A stretch of 45,414 bases of DNA from Oscillospiraceae bacterium (GTDB taxonomy: Bacteria; Bacillota; Clostridia; Christensenellales; Aristaeellaceae), in assembly GCA_031270865.1 (NCBI GenBank), contig JAISWI010000040.1, positions 1 through 45,414 on the forward strand, read 5' to 3'. The position numbers and the translations under genes are program-made. This document shows, one piece after another, positions 9,301 through 17,782 of the stretch (within the stretch, counting starts at the first letter, position 1; each line of letters starts with the position of its first letter). The notes under the pieces are model-generated. The model worked only from the letters and a program-made list of their open reading frames with translations, was not told where the DNA came from and did not search any database.

Positions 9301-10375
9301 GCTGGCCGCCGCGCTGCTGTCACTGGACATGATGCACCTGACCCAAACGCGCATCGCGACGATAGACAGCTATCCTGTGCTGTTCATAATATTGATGTAC
9401 TGGTGTATGATCCGGTATTTTCAGATGAGCGTGTTCAGGGACGGGCTGAAGCGCGGGCTTCCATGGCTGGCGATGTCGGGGATATTCATGGCCGGGGCGA
9501 TAAGCAGCAAGTGGATTGGCCTTTACGCGTCTGTCGGGCTGGCGGCGATACTGTTCTGGTCGTTCGCCCGGAGGATACGCGAATATTTATATATAACTAA
9601 GAACGCGGACGCGTCCGACGAGGCGGTACAGGCGGCGCGCGGGTTCCCGGCGGCGATGGGCTGGACCGTCGCGTGGTGCGTGTTATGGTTCATAATAATC
9701 CCGGCGGGGGTGTACGCGGTAAGCTACATCCCGGAACTGAGGGCGGGCGGGCCGTACACGCTGGAGCGGCTGGTCTCCGCGCAAAGCGCCATGTACAACT
9801 ATCACAGCGCGTTGGTGGACACGCATCCGTTCAAGTCGAAATGGTACGAGTGGCCGTTCGACTTCCGGCCCATGTGGTATTATTCGGGCGCGAATATGCC
9901 GGACGGCGTGGTATCAACCATAGTCGCGTTTGGCAATCCTATAGTATGGTGGTCGGGGCTGGCGGCGCTTATCGCCGCGACGGGATACTGGCTGCGCAGA
10001 CGCGCCATGCCCCGGCTGTTCGCGGCTGAAACCGATCCGATACCGTCGCTGCTGCTGGTTGGGTTCCTCGCGGAGTTCCTGCCGTGGGCGCTGGTGCCCC
10101 GGTCGATGTTCATCTACCATTACTTTGCCAGTACGCCGTTTATCATGCTGTGCCTGGTATGGCTGCTCTCGCGCTGGGAGGCGCGGTCGCCCGCGGCGGC
10201 GCGGAGGGTGAGGGTGGTGAGGTTCGCGCTTGTCGGGGTGGCGGCCGCTATGTTCATCGGGTTCTATCCGTTCGCGACGGGGGTATCCTTCCCGCGCTCG
10301 TGGGCCAACGCGATGAACTGGTTTGGGTTCATGAAGCTGCCGGGATGGCCGTTCCAGGGGTGGTTATTCTACTAA
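6338..10375 (+). CDS. Double GT-C glycosyltransferase with two lectin-like domains (PMT family C-terminus)
   Basis: 1345 residues. Order: an N-terminal hydrophobic segment (about 19-37, ending ASA); a CBM4/9-like jelly roll (about 62-215, NLLVNGDFSLGDPETGLPEG to GTAWFDNLSMVRV); a membrane segment (238-262); a first multi-pass GT-C module (about 270-680, with GVDINCFHSWALRM near 297 and DYPPGYLYFLWPIGML); a membrane segment near 729-748; an F5/8 type C (discoidin-like) domain (about 755-890); and a second module of the dolichyl-phosphate-mannose protein mannosyltransferase (PMT) family (about 905-1345) with YFDEIYHAR and THPPLGK, the family's acidic and substrate-binding loops. Such enzymes move sugars from polyprenyl-phosphate donors outside the membrane. 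gtrA follows, and its product often supplies or flips such donors. The pair interrupts the usual yraN-comM neighbourhood. Acceptor unknown. Confidence 0.85.
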   Translation: MPGNSAGDRFKRGSRRRGMALAALLVYALCVAGGASAEPVDQPDQLGGGVITEETPAAAPIEGNLLVNGDFSLGDPETGLPEGWLRSMWRTDWGISSLFWEDGVVRVENAATNDARFVQTVAVEPETWYRLSGDVKAGDIDSAAGGAGANLSVLGSYAALASVYDTGGEWQRIDVYIFTYKGQRSADVAARLGGYSSDTIGTAWFDNLSMVRVDAPEPGKPIIALEPPPTVVKPPAALSDGGGLWALLAVFAAAVGLAWMALRRSEDTTARRAVMLGLILAAAAGLRVWLAATVKGYGVDINCFHSWALRMAQAGPAGFYGAGEEAYFCDYPPGYLYFLWPIGMLIRALGVTDSSAGLQLLVKVGPILADMGIILFLWRVGETAGVRDGSAGGARLGITLALLYAFNPAALVLGSAWGQIDAALALGLGLTLWRAGKEDYRSALPLYMLTALVKPQALIAGPLGLFALILHLKNRGWDRSAVLRAAAGLAAGLALCFALLLPFCVRIGWSWLPGKYFGTMGSYDYATVNAANLYYLMGGNWVATSTAFLGALTFRETAVLLMLLTLGATLWLYWRAKDPKALFLAAALTFLGFFLFSFRMHERYLFPALAFLLAAYAVHKDGRLLWIAVGLSVTLFYNVWLVLLDEHLTNVVAGRVIASINLALGAFAGWTGWEICVRNRIRGFGFDADAGRARAGIIASLRAGGTIAAPVDLEARALGKSDAKLSMKARDWLLMLGLTLAYAAVAYWGLGDTVAPQTFYRASGVDEAVTFDLGESRTFTIMYYNGISSGEMYWSSSEDGEDWTDPLIASAKGECFRWVYNAQSWESVEGERTYASTPLAHNARYVRLTPELPGLMLGEVVFRDEDGKTLPIASVTVDGASDFPFGEFDDVSALTDEQGVAPEKPSYMNGTYFDEIYHARTGFEYLHGLTALEWTHPPLGKIFIMLCVSAFGMTPFGWRFAGTMAGALMVPAMYLLAKQLFKKTRWAGLAAALLSLDMMHLTQTRIATIDSYPVLFIILMYWCMIRYFQMSVFRDGLKRGLPWLAMSGIFMAGAISSKWIGLYASVGLAAILFWSFARRIREYLYITKNADASDEAVQAARGFPAAMGWTVAWCVLWFIIIPAGVYAVSYIPELRAGGPYTLERLVSAQSAMYNYHSALVDTHPFKSKWYEWPFDFRPMWYYSGANMPDGVVSTIVAFGNPIVWWSGLAALIAATGYWLRRRAMPRLFAAETDPIPSLLLVGFLAEFLPWALVPRSMFIYHYFASTPFIMLCLVWLLSRWEARSPAAARRVRVVRFALVGVAAAMFIGFYPFATGVSFPRSWANAMNWFGFMKLPGWPFQGWLFY

Positions 10376-10390
10376 CGCGGGTTCTTCGTG

Positions 10391-10520
10391 GACGCCCCCT
10401 CCGCCGTCGTCGCGGCGTCTCCGCCCAAGGGGGCGGCAAGAGGGTAAGGACAGGCGGTACCCACTCCCTTGTCGCCCCCATAGGGGGAGATGTCGCCCGA
10501 GGGCGGCGGAGGGGGCGGTC
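10391..10520. repeat. Palindromic MITE-like intergenic repeat
   Basis: Outer arms GCCCCCTCCGCCGTC (about 10394-10408) and its near-complement GGCGGCGGAGGGGGCG (about 10503-10518) enclose about 95 bp. Inside are further short inverted pairs, such as CCGCCCAAGGGGGCGG and GCCCCCATAGGGGGAG. The style resembles the GC-rich palindromic repeats known between genes of gut Clostridia. It has no coding capacity and ends about 24 bp before the gtrA start, so it could also act on transcription between the two genes. Confidence 0.6.
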
Positions 10521-10543
10521 TATCGCGCTTTGCGGGAGGTTCA

Positions 10544-10975
10544 ATGCGCATACGCGTCAACGCGTTGTGGTCGGGCTGGCTTGGCCAGATGGTCCGGTTT
10601 GGGCTGACCGGGGCGCTTAATACCGCGTTTTCATACGCGGTATATACCGCCGGGGTGAAGCTGGGGCTGTACGCTCCGGCGGCGTGGGCGATCGGGTACG
10701 CGCTGGGCATGGCGCTGAGCCTGACGGTCAACACGCGCTGGACGTTCCGGTGGAAGGAGCGGCTGCGCGGCGGCCAGGTCGCCGCGTTCCTGCTGGTCAA
10801 CATGGTATCTCTGGGCGCGTCGACGGGCATGGTCGCGCTGCTGGCGGACCATTATAGATGGAACGAGCAGTGGGCGGGACTGGCCGCCGCGCCGGTGTCG
10901 ATGGCAATCAACTTCGTCGGTAACCGTATATTTGTATATAGAGCCGGGGGCGGCGCAAGATGTTCGCGCGGGTAA
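10544..10975 (+). CDS. GtrA family membrane protein
   Basis: 143 residues with four hydrophobic segments and the GtrA-family pattern: LGQMVRFGLTGALNTAFSYAVY at the start, LSLTVNTRWTFRW in the middle and AINFVGNRIFVYR at the end. GtrA-like proteins are thought to flip or supply polyprenyl-phosphate-linked sugars to membrane glycosyltransferases, which fits its position after the double GT-C enzyme. The start chosen is ATG 10544, 7 nt after GGGAGG; an in-frame ATG at 10490 would place 18 Gly/Ser-rich residues inside the palindromic repeat and is unlikely. The last 16 bp overlap comM. Confidence 0.88.
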   Translation: MRIRVNALWSGWLGQMVRFGLTGALNTAFSYAVYTAGVKLGLYAPAAWAIGYALGMALSLTVNTRWTFRWKERLRGGQVAAFLLVNMVSLGASTGMVALLADHYRWNEQWAGLAAAPVSMAINFVGNRIFVYRAGGGARCSRG

Positions 10976-12489
10976 TGAGTTACGGCTTGGACGGCGTGGA
11001 GCCGTTCGAGGTGACCGTAGAGGTCAACTATACGGGCGGGGTGCCCAGCTTCGACCTGGTGGGCTTGCCCGACACGGCGGTCAAGGAATCGAAGGACCGG
11101 GTGCGGTCCGCGCTGGCGAACAGCGGCCTTCGCCTTACTCCCGGGCGCGTGACCGTGAACCTCGGTCCCGCGAGCGTGAGGAAGTGCGGCTCGCTGTATG
11201 ATCTGCCCATCGCGCTGGCCATGATGGTGGGATCGGGCCAGATGGAGCCGGAGGCCGTCAATGGCATGATGTTCGTGGGCGAGCTTGCTCTGGACGGAAC
11301 GCTCAGGCAAGCGCCGGGCGCGTTGTCGGGGGCGTTGTTCGCCCGCGAGAGGTTGGCCGCCGCGCTGGTTCTGCCGGCGGATAACGCCCGCGAGGTCGCG
11401 TGCGTGGACCGCGTGCCGCTGCTGGCCGCCTCGTCGCTGCGCCAGGTGGTCGACCATCTGACGAGCCGCGCCAGGATCGAGCCGCTCGTCCCCGTGCCGT
11501 ACGAGTCGCTCCGCGCGGCGGCGCCCAGCGCCCACGACCTGCGGCATGTGCGCGGCCAGTACGAGGCCAAGCGCGCTCTGGAGATCATGGCCGCGGGCGG
11601 GCACAACCTGCTGATGATCGGGCCGCCGGGCTCGGGCAAGACGATGCTGGCGCGGTGCCTGCCCGGGATCCTGCCGGACATGAGCTTTGAGGAGGCGCTG
11701 GAGGTCACGCGCATCCACAGCGCGGCGGGTGAGCTGCGGGCTGGCGGCGCGATGCTGACCGAGAGGCCGTTCCGCGCCCCGCACCATTCGGCGTCGGCGG
11801 TGTCGCTGGTGGGCGGCGGGCGCGACGCGTCGCCGGGGGAGATCACCTTCGCGCATCACGGCGTGTTGTTTCTGGACGAGCTGCCCGAGTATTCCTCACA
11901 CGCGCTGGAGACGCTGCGCCAGCCGCTGGAGGATGGGTTCGTGTCCGTCACGCGGGCGCGGGCGCATCGGGTGTACCCGTCGCGCGTGATGCTGGCCGCC
12001 GCGATGAACCCATGCAAGTGCGGATACCACGGCGAGGAGGGCGGGCGGTGCAAGTGCCCGCCGGGCGATGTCCAGCGTTACCGCGCCCGCGTGTCGGGAC
12101 CGCTGCTCAACCGGATCGACATGCGCGTACGCGTCGGAGCGGTCCATGTCGAGGACCTGTCCAGCGCGGCGCCTCCCGCCGAATCATCCGAGGCGGTGCG
12201 CCAGCGGGTTCAGGCCGCGCGCGACAGGCAGCGCAAACGCTACGCCGGGTCGGGGATATTCACGAACGCGCAGCTGGACTCATCGATGATAGGCAAGCTG
12301 TGCCCGATGTCGGCGGACGCGGACGAGCTGCTGCTGGCCGCCGCCGCTAGGTACAGCCTGACCCCGAGGCCGTACTTCCGGATAATCAAGGTCTCGCGGA
12401 CGATCGCCGACCTGGCGGGATCAGACCTGATCGGGGAGGAGCATGTCGCGGAGGCCGTACGCTACAGGATGCTGGACGAGGCGCGGTGA
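10960..12489 (+). CDS. comM: YifB/ComM family Mg-chelatase-like AAA+ ATPase
   Basis: 509 residues. An N-terminal Lon-protease-like domain (FARVMSYGLDGVEPFEV to about 170) is followed by the Mg-chelatase-like AAA+ core. Walker A GPPGSGKT is at 221-228, and the acidic DELPEY segment lies in LFLDELPEYSS. A cysteine cluster, MNPCKCGYHGEEGGRCKCPPG, is typical of ComM. In Gram-negative bacteria ComM is a hexameric helicase that drives branch migration during natural transformation. It starts inside the end of gtrA and is followed 10 bp later by dprA, a second transformation gene, which supports a DNA-uptake role. Confidence 0.93.
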   Translation: MFARVMSYGLDGVEPFEVTVEVNYTGGVPSFDLVGLPDTAVKESKDRVRSALANSGLRLTPGRVTVNLGPASVRKCGSLYDLPIALAMMVGSGQMEPEAVNGMMFVGELALDGTLRQAPGALSGALFARERLAAALVLPADNAREVACVDRVPLLAASSLRQVVDHLTSRARIEPLVPVPYESLRAAAPSAHDLRHVRGQYEAKRALEIMAAGGHNLLMIGPPGSGKTMLARCLPGILPDMSFEEALEVTRIHSAAGELRAGGAMLTERPFRAPHHSASAVSLVGGGRDASPGEITFAHHGVLFLDELPEYSSHALETLRQPLEDGFVSVTRARAHRVYPSRVMLAAAMNPCKCGYHGEEGGRCKCPPGDVQRYRARVSGPLLNRIDMRVRVGAVHVEDLSSAAPPAESSEAVRQRVQAARDRQRKRYAGSGIFTNAQLDSSMIGKLCPMSADADELLLAAAARYSLTPRPYFRIIKVSRTIADLAGSDLIGEEHVAEAVRYRMLDEAR

Positions 12490-12499
12490 GTGGGTTGTT

Positions 12500-13702
12500 A
12501 TGAAGTATAGCAGGGAACAGTATTTCCGCATCTGGCTGTCGAGCGTGGACGGGATCGGCGCGAGTGGATTCGCGCGGCTTATCGCCAAGTACGGCAGCGC
12601 CGAGATCGTGTGGGAGCGTTTCGGCGAAGACATGCGCTGGATTGGCGAAGCCGCGTGGAAGAAGATGAGCGACGCCCACAACCGCGACAGGGCGACCGAG
12701 CTTATCGCCAGCGTGGACCGCTGCGGCGCGTCCGTCGTGTTCATGGACGACGACGAATACCCGCCGCGCCTTCGGGAGATAGCGGACCCGCCGCCGCTGC
12801 TGTACGTCAGGGGGCGGCGCGATATCTCGGACGAATGGTGTATCGGCGTGGTCGGCACGCGCCAGCCATCGGCGTACGGGCTGCGCATGACGCGGCAGAT
12901 ATCGGGCGACCTGGCGCGAAGCGGCGCGTGCGTGGTATCGGGGTTCGCCCGCGGGATAGACACGGCGGCGCATACGGCGGCGGTGGACGCCGGCGGGCGC
13001 ACGATCGCGGTGCTGGGCAGCGGCGTTGACAAGGTATACCCGCCGGAGAATGTAGAACTGCTGGAGCGCATACTCATCACGGACGGCAGCGTTATATCCG
13101 AGTTCCCGCCGGGGACGGAGCCGCGCGGCGCGCATTTCCCGATGCGCAACAGGCTGATCAGCGGGGTATCGCGCGGCGCGCTGATGGTCGAGGGCAAGGA
13201 GGGTTCAGGGGCGCTGCACACCGTGTCCTCCGCCGTCGAGCAGAACCGCGAGGTATTCATACTGCCCGGCCCCGCCGACTCGCCCAACAGCGCGCCGGGG
13301 CATCGCTTGGCCCGCGAGGGCGCGAGGATCGTTACCAGCGCGGTGGAGATACTGGAGGACCTGCATGCCGCGAGGATTCCCCAGCCGAAGAATTCGTCGC
13401 TGGGCGAAGCCGTCAAGTCCGCGAAGGCCCCGCCGAAGAAGAGGGCGCCCAAAAGCAAGCCGGAGCCGAAACCGGAACCAGGGCCGCCGCTTCCGTCTCC
13501 GTCGGCAAATACCGCGGGGCAGCGGCTGGCGGCGCTCGAACCGAGGGCGGGGCTGTCCGCTAACCAGGCGCGTATACTTGAGGCGGTCCAGTCCGGGATA
13601 CCGCCCTCAAACGTTGACAGGATTGTGGAATTTACGGGGTTAAGCGTCCAGGACGTGAATACGCTATTGACAATGCTGGCCGTCAAGGGAATAATACAGT
13701 GA
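12500..13702 (+). CDS. dprA: DNA processing protein DprA (Smf)
   Basis: 400 residues. A helical N-terminal region is followed by the Rossmann-like DprA core with GVVGTRQPSAYG (about 116-127), SGFARGIDTAAH and FPMRNRLISGVS, which bind single-stranded DNA and load RecA. A Lys/Pro-rich linker (about 312-335) leads to a C-terminal winged-helix domain ending TMLAVKGIIQ. The ATG at 12500 is chosen over the upstream start at 12443, which overlaps comM and adds residues unlike the family. The ribosome site is weak, so translation probably depends on comM. It lies directly before topA, as in Bacillus. Confidence 0.93.
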   Translation: MKYSREQYFRIWLSSVDGIGASGFARLIAKYGSAEIVWERFGEDMRWIGEAAWKKMSDAHNRDRATELIASVDRCGASVVFMDDDEYPPRLREIADPPPLLYVRGRRDISDEWCIGVVGTRQPSAYGLRMTRQISGDLARSGACVVSGFARGIDTAAHTAAVDAGGRTIAVLGSGVDKVYPPENVELLERILITDGSVISEFPPGTEPRGAHFPMRNRLISGVSRGALMVEGKEGSGALHTVSSAVEQNREVFILPGPADSPNSAPGHRLAREGARIVTSAVEILEDLHAARIPQPKNSSLGEAVKSAKAPPKKRAPKSKPEPKPEPGPPLPSPSANTAGQRLAALEPRAGLSANQARILEAVQSGIPPSNVDRIVEFTGLSVQDVNTLLTMLAVKGIIQ

Positions 13703-13738
13703 TGGGTAAAGACAATCCGCAAGCGAGGTTGGGCTGAA

Positions 13739-15922
13739 TTGGCTGAACGCAAACATAAGCTGGTAATCGTCGAGTCCCCCGCCAAGGCCAAGACGATCGG
13801 CAAGTACCTGGGCAGGTCTTACAAGGTCGAGGCGTCGAACGGGCACGTGCGCGACCTGCCCAAGAGTCAGATGGGCGTGGACGTGACGAAGGACTTCGAG
13901 CCGAAGTATATAACGATCCGCGGCCGGGGCGACGTGCTCTCGCGCATCCGCAAGGAGGCGAAGAACGCCTCCGCGATACTGCTGGCGACGGACCCTGACC
14001 GCGAGGGCGAGGCTATATCCTGGCATCTGGCGCGACTGCTGGGTGTGGACGCGGATAAACCCTGCCGCGTCACGTTCCAGGAGATCACCTCCAAGGCGGT
14101 CATGTCGGCGATACAGCAGCCGCGCCCGATAGATATGTCGCTGGTCAACGCGCAGCAGGCCAGGCGCGTGCTCGATAGACTGGTGGGGTATTCCATCAGC
14201 CCGCTGCTGTGGGCCAAGATCAAGAAGGGCTTGAGCGGCGGGCGCGTGCAGAGCGTGGCCGCGCGGATCATCGTCGACCGCGAGGAAGAGATCGAGGCGT
14301 TTATCCCGGAGGAATACTGGGACGTGGAGGCTGACATGGCCTCAAACGGCCAGTCGTTCCACGTCAAGCTGGATACGCTGGACGGGAGCAAGGCGAAGCT
14401 GACCGGCGAGGCCGGGGCAAAGGCCGCGCTTGAGGCGATCGCCAGCGGGCCGTTCACCGTTAAGACGGTCAAGAACGGTGAGAAGCGCAAGACCCCCGCG
14501 CCGCCATTCACCACGAGCAACATGCAGCAGGAGGCCGCGCGCAAGTTACGCTTCACCACGGCCAAGACGATGCAGATAGCGCAAACCCTCTACGAGGGCG
14601 TGGACCTGGAGGGCGAGGGCGCCCAGGGTCTGGTATCATACATCCGCACGGACTCGACGCGCGTCTCCGACGAGGCGCTGGCGGCGGCGCGGGAGGAGAT
14701 AAGCAGCAGGTTCGGGCCGGCGTACCTGCCAGAGAAGCCCAACGAGTTCAAAACGCGCAAACGCGCCCAGGACGCGCATGAGGCGATCCGCCCCACCGAC
14801 ATAACCCGGCGGCCGGACGATATCAAGGCGTCGCTGACCAACGACCAATACAAGTTATATAGGCTGGTGTACCTGCGCTTCCTGTCCAGCCAGATGGCGC
14901 CCGCGCTGTATGATACCCAGACCGCGTGCGTGGCCAATGGGCGCGTGGAGTTCCGCTTCTATGGCGAGCACAAGCGCTTCCTGGGCTTCACGGCGGTGTA
15001 TGAGGAGGGCGTGGACGACAGCGCCCCCGACGTCGATACCAAGCTGCCCGGGCTGGCGGCCGGGGCTGAAGCCATTCTGGGCGAGGTGACCAGCGAACAG
15101 CGCTTCACGCAGCCGCCGCCCAGGTATACCGAGGCCTCGCTGGTCCGGGCGTTGGAGGAGAAGGGGATTGGCCGCCCGAGCACGTACGCTCCGACCATAT
15201 CCACGATCGTGGCGCGTGGGTACGTCTCGCGGGACAAGAGCCGCCTGGTCCCGACCGAGCTTGGGCGGATGATCACCGCGCTGATGCGCGAGTATTTCAA
15301 GGATATCGTGGACGTGGAGTTCACGTCCGACATGGAGGATCAGCTGGACCGCGTGGAGGATGAGCGGCTGCCGTGGCGCGACGTGATACGCGGCTTTTAT
15401 GGGAACTTCAGCCGCGCGTTGGAGGCGGCGGAGTCCTCGATAGAGAAGATGGAGATCAAGGACGAGGTGTCCGACGTGCCGTGCGACAAGTGCGGCGCGA
15501 TGATGGTTTTCAAGATGGGGCGGTTCGGGAAGTTCCTGGCGTGCCCGGGGTTCCCGGAGTGCCGCAATACCAAGCCGGTGTTCATTTTCATTGACACGCC
15601 GTGCCCGAAGTGCGGTTCGCGGCTGCTGGAGAAGATATCGCGCAAGGGCAACCGCTTCTTCTCCTGCGAGAGGTACCCGGACTGCGACTTCATCGCCTGG
15701 GATTTCCCCCTGCCCGACAAATGCCCGCAGTGCGGCTCATACATGGTCCTCAAGGCGAACCGCAAGGGCTCGCGCTGGCGGCTGTGCGCCAACGAGCATT
15801 GCCGTTACCGCGAGGAGATCATCGAGGACGAGCCGAAGGACGAGCAGGATATGGAGGACGCGCCGTTCGACGCGGAGCCGGATGATGAAACGGATTCGGC
15901 GGCAGGGGATGAATCCGAATGA
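13739..15922 (+). CDS. topA: DNA topoisomerase I
   Basis: 727 residues. A Toprim domain begins at KLVIVESPAKAKTIGKYLG and contains ATDPDREGEAISWHL with the acidic metal-binding residues. The active-site Tyr301 lies in SYIRTDSTR. Three C-terminal zinc-binding modules begin near residues 581 (CDKCG...CPGFPEC), 621 (CPKCG...CERYPDC) and 661 (CPQCG...CANEHC). The very C-terminus is acidic. The enzyme relaxes negative supercoils behind RNA polymerase. The start is TTG at 13739. trmFO overlaps its end by 4 nt (ATGA). Order dprA-topA-trmFO matches other Firmicutes. Confidence 0.96.
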   Translation: MAERKHKLVIVESPAKAKTIGKYLGRSYKVEASNGHVRDLPKSQMGVDVTKDFEPKYITIRGRGDVLSRIRKEAKNASAILLATDPDREGEAISWHLARLLGVDADKPCRVTFQEITSKAVMSAIQQPRPIDMSLVNAQQARRVLDRLVGYSISPLLWAKIKKGLSGGRVQSVAARIIVDREEEIEAFIPEEYWDVEADMASNGQSFHVKLDTLDGSKAKLTGEAGAKAALEAIASGPFTVKTVKNGEKRKTPAPPFTTSNMQQEAARKLRFTTAKTMQIAQTLYEGVDLEGEGAQGLVSYIRTDSTRVSDEALAAAREEISSRFGPAYLPEKPNEFKTRKRAQDAHEAIRPTDITRRPDDIKASLTNDQYKLYRLVYLRFLSSQMAPALYDTQTACVANGRVEFRFYGEHKRFLGFTAVYEEGVDDSAPDVDTKLPGLAAGAEAILGEVTSEQRFTQPPPRYTEASLVRALEEKGIGRPSTYAPTISTIVARGYVSRDKSRLVPTELGRMITALMREYFKDIVDVEFTSDMEDQLDRVEDERLPWRDVIRGFYGNFSRALEAAESSIEKMEIKDEVSDVPCDKCGAMMVFKMGRFGKFLACPGFPECRNTKPVFIFIDTPCPKCGSRLLEKISRKGNRFFSCERYPDCDFIAWDFPLPDKCPQCGSYMVLKANRKGSRWRLCANEHCRYREEIIEDEPKDEQDMEDAPFDAEPDDETDSAAGDESE

Positions 15923-17226
15923 CACGCGCCACCGTAATCGGCGCGGGCCTGGCCGGATGCGAGGCCGCGTGGCGCCTGGCGCGGCGCGGTATTCCGGTAA
16001 CGCTCGTAGAGATGAAACCGGACAGGCTCACGCCCGCGCACACAAGCCCGCTGTTCGCGGAGCTGGTCTGTTCTAACTCCCTGAAGTCTGACGAGATAAC
16101 GAACGCGTCCGGGCTGCTGAAGGCGGAGATGCGCGGGCTGGGCAGCCTGATACTTCGCGCGGCGGACGCGTCGCGGGTTCCGGCGGGTTCCGCGCTGGCG
16201 GTCGACCGGGAGCGGTTCGCCTCCTACATAACGGACGCGCTGTCCGCGCACCCGCTCGTGACGGTCGAGCGGCGCGAGGCGGACGCGCTGCCCGATCCTC
16301 CCGCTATAATCGCGACGGGACCGCTGACGACGGACGCGCTGTCGGGGGCGCTGGGCGCGCTGCCCGGGTTGAGGAAGCTGAGTTTCTTCGACGCGGCCTC
16401 GCCGATCGTCACGCGGGAATCGCTGGACGACGCGCGGGTGTTCGCCGCCGCGCGGTACGGTCATGGCGACGCGGATTACCTCAACTGCCCGCTGAACGAG
16501 CGGGAGTACGACGCGTTCCGGGACGCGCTGCTCGCCGCGGAGACCGCGCCGGTCCATGGTTTTGAGGAAGGCATGCTGTACGAGGGGTGCATGCCGGTCG
16601 AGTCGATAGCGGCGCGGGGGAGGCTGGCGCTGGCGTACGGGCCGATGAAGCCTGTCGGGTTGACCGATCCGCGTACCGGGCGCAGGCCGTTCGCGGCGGT
16701 CCAGCTGCGCGCGGAGAACGCGTCCGGCGCGCTGTGGAACCTTGTGGGGTTCCAGACGCGGCTGAAGTGGGATGAGCAGCGGCGCGTGTTCGGCATGATA
16801 CCGGGACTGGGGCGGGCGGAGTTTGTCCGGTATGGGGTCATGCACCGCAACGCGTTCATCGACGCGCCGTCAGCGCTGAACGCGTCGTTCGAGGTGAGGG
16901 GCAGGCCTGGATTATATATAGCGGGACAACTGACGGGGGTTGAGGGATACATGCCGTCGGCGGCGTCGGGGCTGGCCGCGGGGATCGCGCTGGGGGAATC
17001 GATGCTAGGGCGTGGGGCGGCGGTATTCCCGACGTACACCGCGCTGGGCGCGTTGGGGCGTTACGTGTCCTCGCCGAACAGGGATTATCAGCCGATGGGC
17101 ATCCAATATGGAATCATAGATATGCCGGACGAGCGCTTCCGGGACAAGCGCGGCAGGGCGCGGCGCGTCGCGGAGCGGTCGCTGGAGGCGATCCGGCAGG
17201 CGGCGGCGAAGCTTGACATACAGTGA
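15919..17226 (+). CDS. trmFO: Folate-dependent tRNA(uracil-54) methyltransferase TrmFO
   Basis: 435 residues. The FAD-binding N-terminus has GAGLAGCEAAW (8-18). Then come EMKPDRLTPAHTSPLFAELVCSNSLKSD and the C-terminal YMPSAASGLAAGIALG, all typical of TrmFO (Gid). The enzyme makes ribothymidine at position 54 of tRNA using methylene-tetrahydrofolate and FADH2, and stands in for TrmA in most Gram-positive bacteria. It is coupled to topA by an ATGA overlap and followed 12 bp later by hslV. The tyrosine recombinase gene (codV/xerC) often found between trmFO and hslV is absent. Confidence 0.95.
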   Translation: MTRATVIGAGLAGCEAAWRLARRGIPVTLVEMKPDRLTPAHTSPLFAELVCSNSLKSDEITNASGLLKAEMRGLGSLILRAADASRVPAGSALAVDRERFASYITDALSAHPLVTVERREADALPDPPAIIATGPLTTDALSGALGALPGLRKLSFFDAASPIVTRESLDDARVFAAARYGHGDADYLNCPLNEREYDAFRDALLAAETAPVHGFEEGMLYEGCMPVESIAARGRLALAYGPMKPVGLTDPRTGRRPFAAVQLRAENASGALWNLVGFQTRLKWDEQRRVFGMIPGLGRAEFVRYGVMHRNAFIDAPSALNASFEVRGRPGLYIAGQLTGVEGYMPSAASGLAAGIALGESMLGRGAAVFPTYTALGALGRYVSSPNRDYQPMGIQYGIIDMPDERFRDKRGRARRVAERSLEAIRQAAAKLDIQ

Positions 17227-17238
17227 GGTATAAATATT

Positions 17239-17778
17239 ATGGGCAGCGGGTTTCGGGGAACGACCATCGTGGGCGTTAACAAGGGCGGCAAATGCGCTAT
17301 AGCGGGCGACGGCCAGGTCACCATGGGCGAGACCACGATATTCAAGGCTGGAGCGGTTAAGGTGCGGCGGGTATACGGCGGCAAGGCGGCGGTCGGGTTC
17401 GCCGGGACTGTCGCGGACGCGATGACGCTTTGCGAGCGGTTCGAGGAGAAGCTCAAGCAGTACTCCGGGAACCTGGAGCGGGCGGCGGTGGAGCTGACGC
17501 AGGACTGGCGCGGCGACAAGACGCTGCGCAAGCTGGAGGCGATGATGATCGCCGCGAACAGCCAGCAGATGCTGATACTGTCGGGCACGGGCGAGGTGCT
17601 GTCGCCGGACGACGGGGTATGCGCGATAGGCAGCGGCGGGAACTACGCGCTGGCGGCGGCGCGGGCGCTGGCGCTTCACACCGACATGCCGGCCGCCGAT
17701 ATCGCGCGGGAGGCGCTCGCCATCGCCTCGTCTATATGCGTATATACCAACGACCACATTACAGTATTAGAGGTGTAG
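17239..17778 (+). CDS. hslV: ATP-dependent protease peptidase subunit HslV
   Basis: 179 residues of the proteasome-beta fold. The segment [20 protein letters not shown] marks Thr8 as the likely N-terminal nucleophile, exposed after removal of a seven-residue leader (MGSGFRG); many HslV proteins have only Met before this Thr. [14 protein letters not shown] near the C-terminus is also conserved. HslV forms the degradation chamber of the HslUV protease, and hslU follows 4 bp downstream, so the pair is co-translated. Confidence 0.95.
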   Translation: MGSGFRGTTIVGVNKGGKCAIAGDGQVTMGETTIFKAGAVKVRRVYGGKAAVGFAGTVADAMTLCERFEEKLKQYSGNLERAAVELTQDWRGDKTLRKLEAMMIAANSQQMLILSGTGEVLSPDDGVCAIGSGGNYALAAARALALHTDMPAADIAREALAIASSICVYTNDHITVLEV

Positions 17779-17782
17779 GCAT

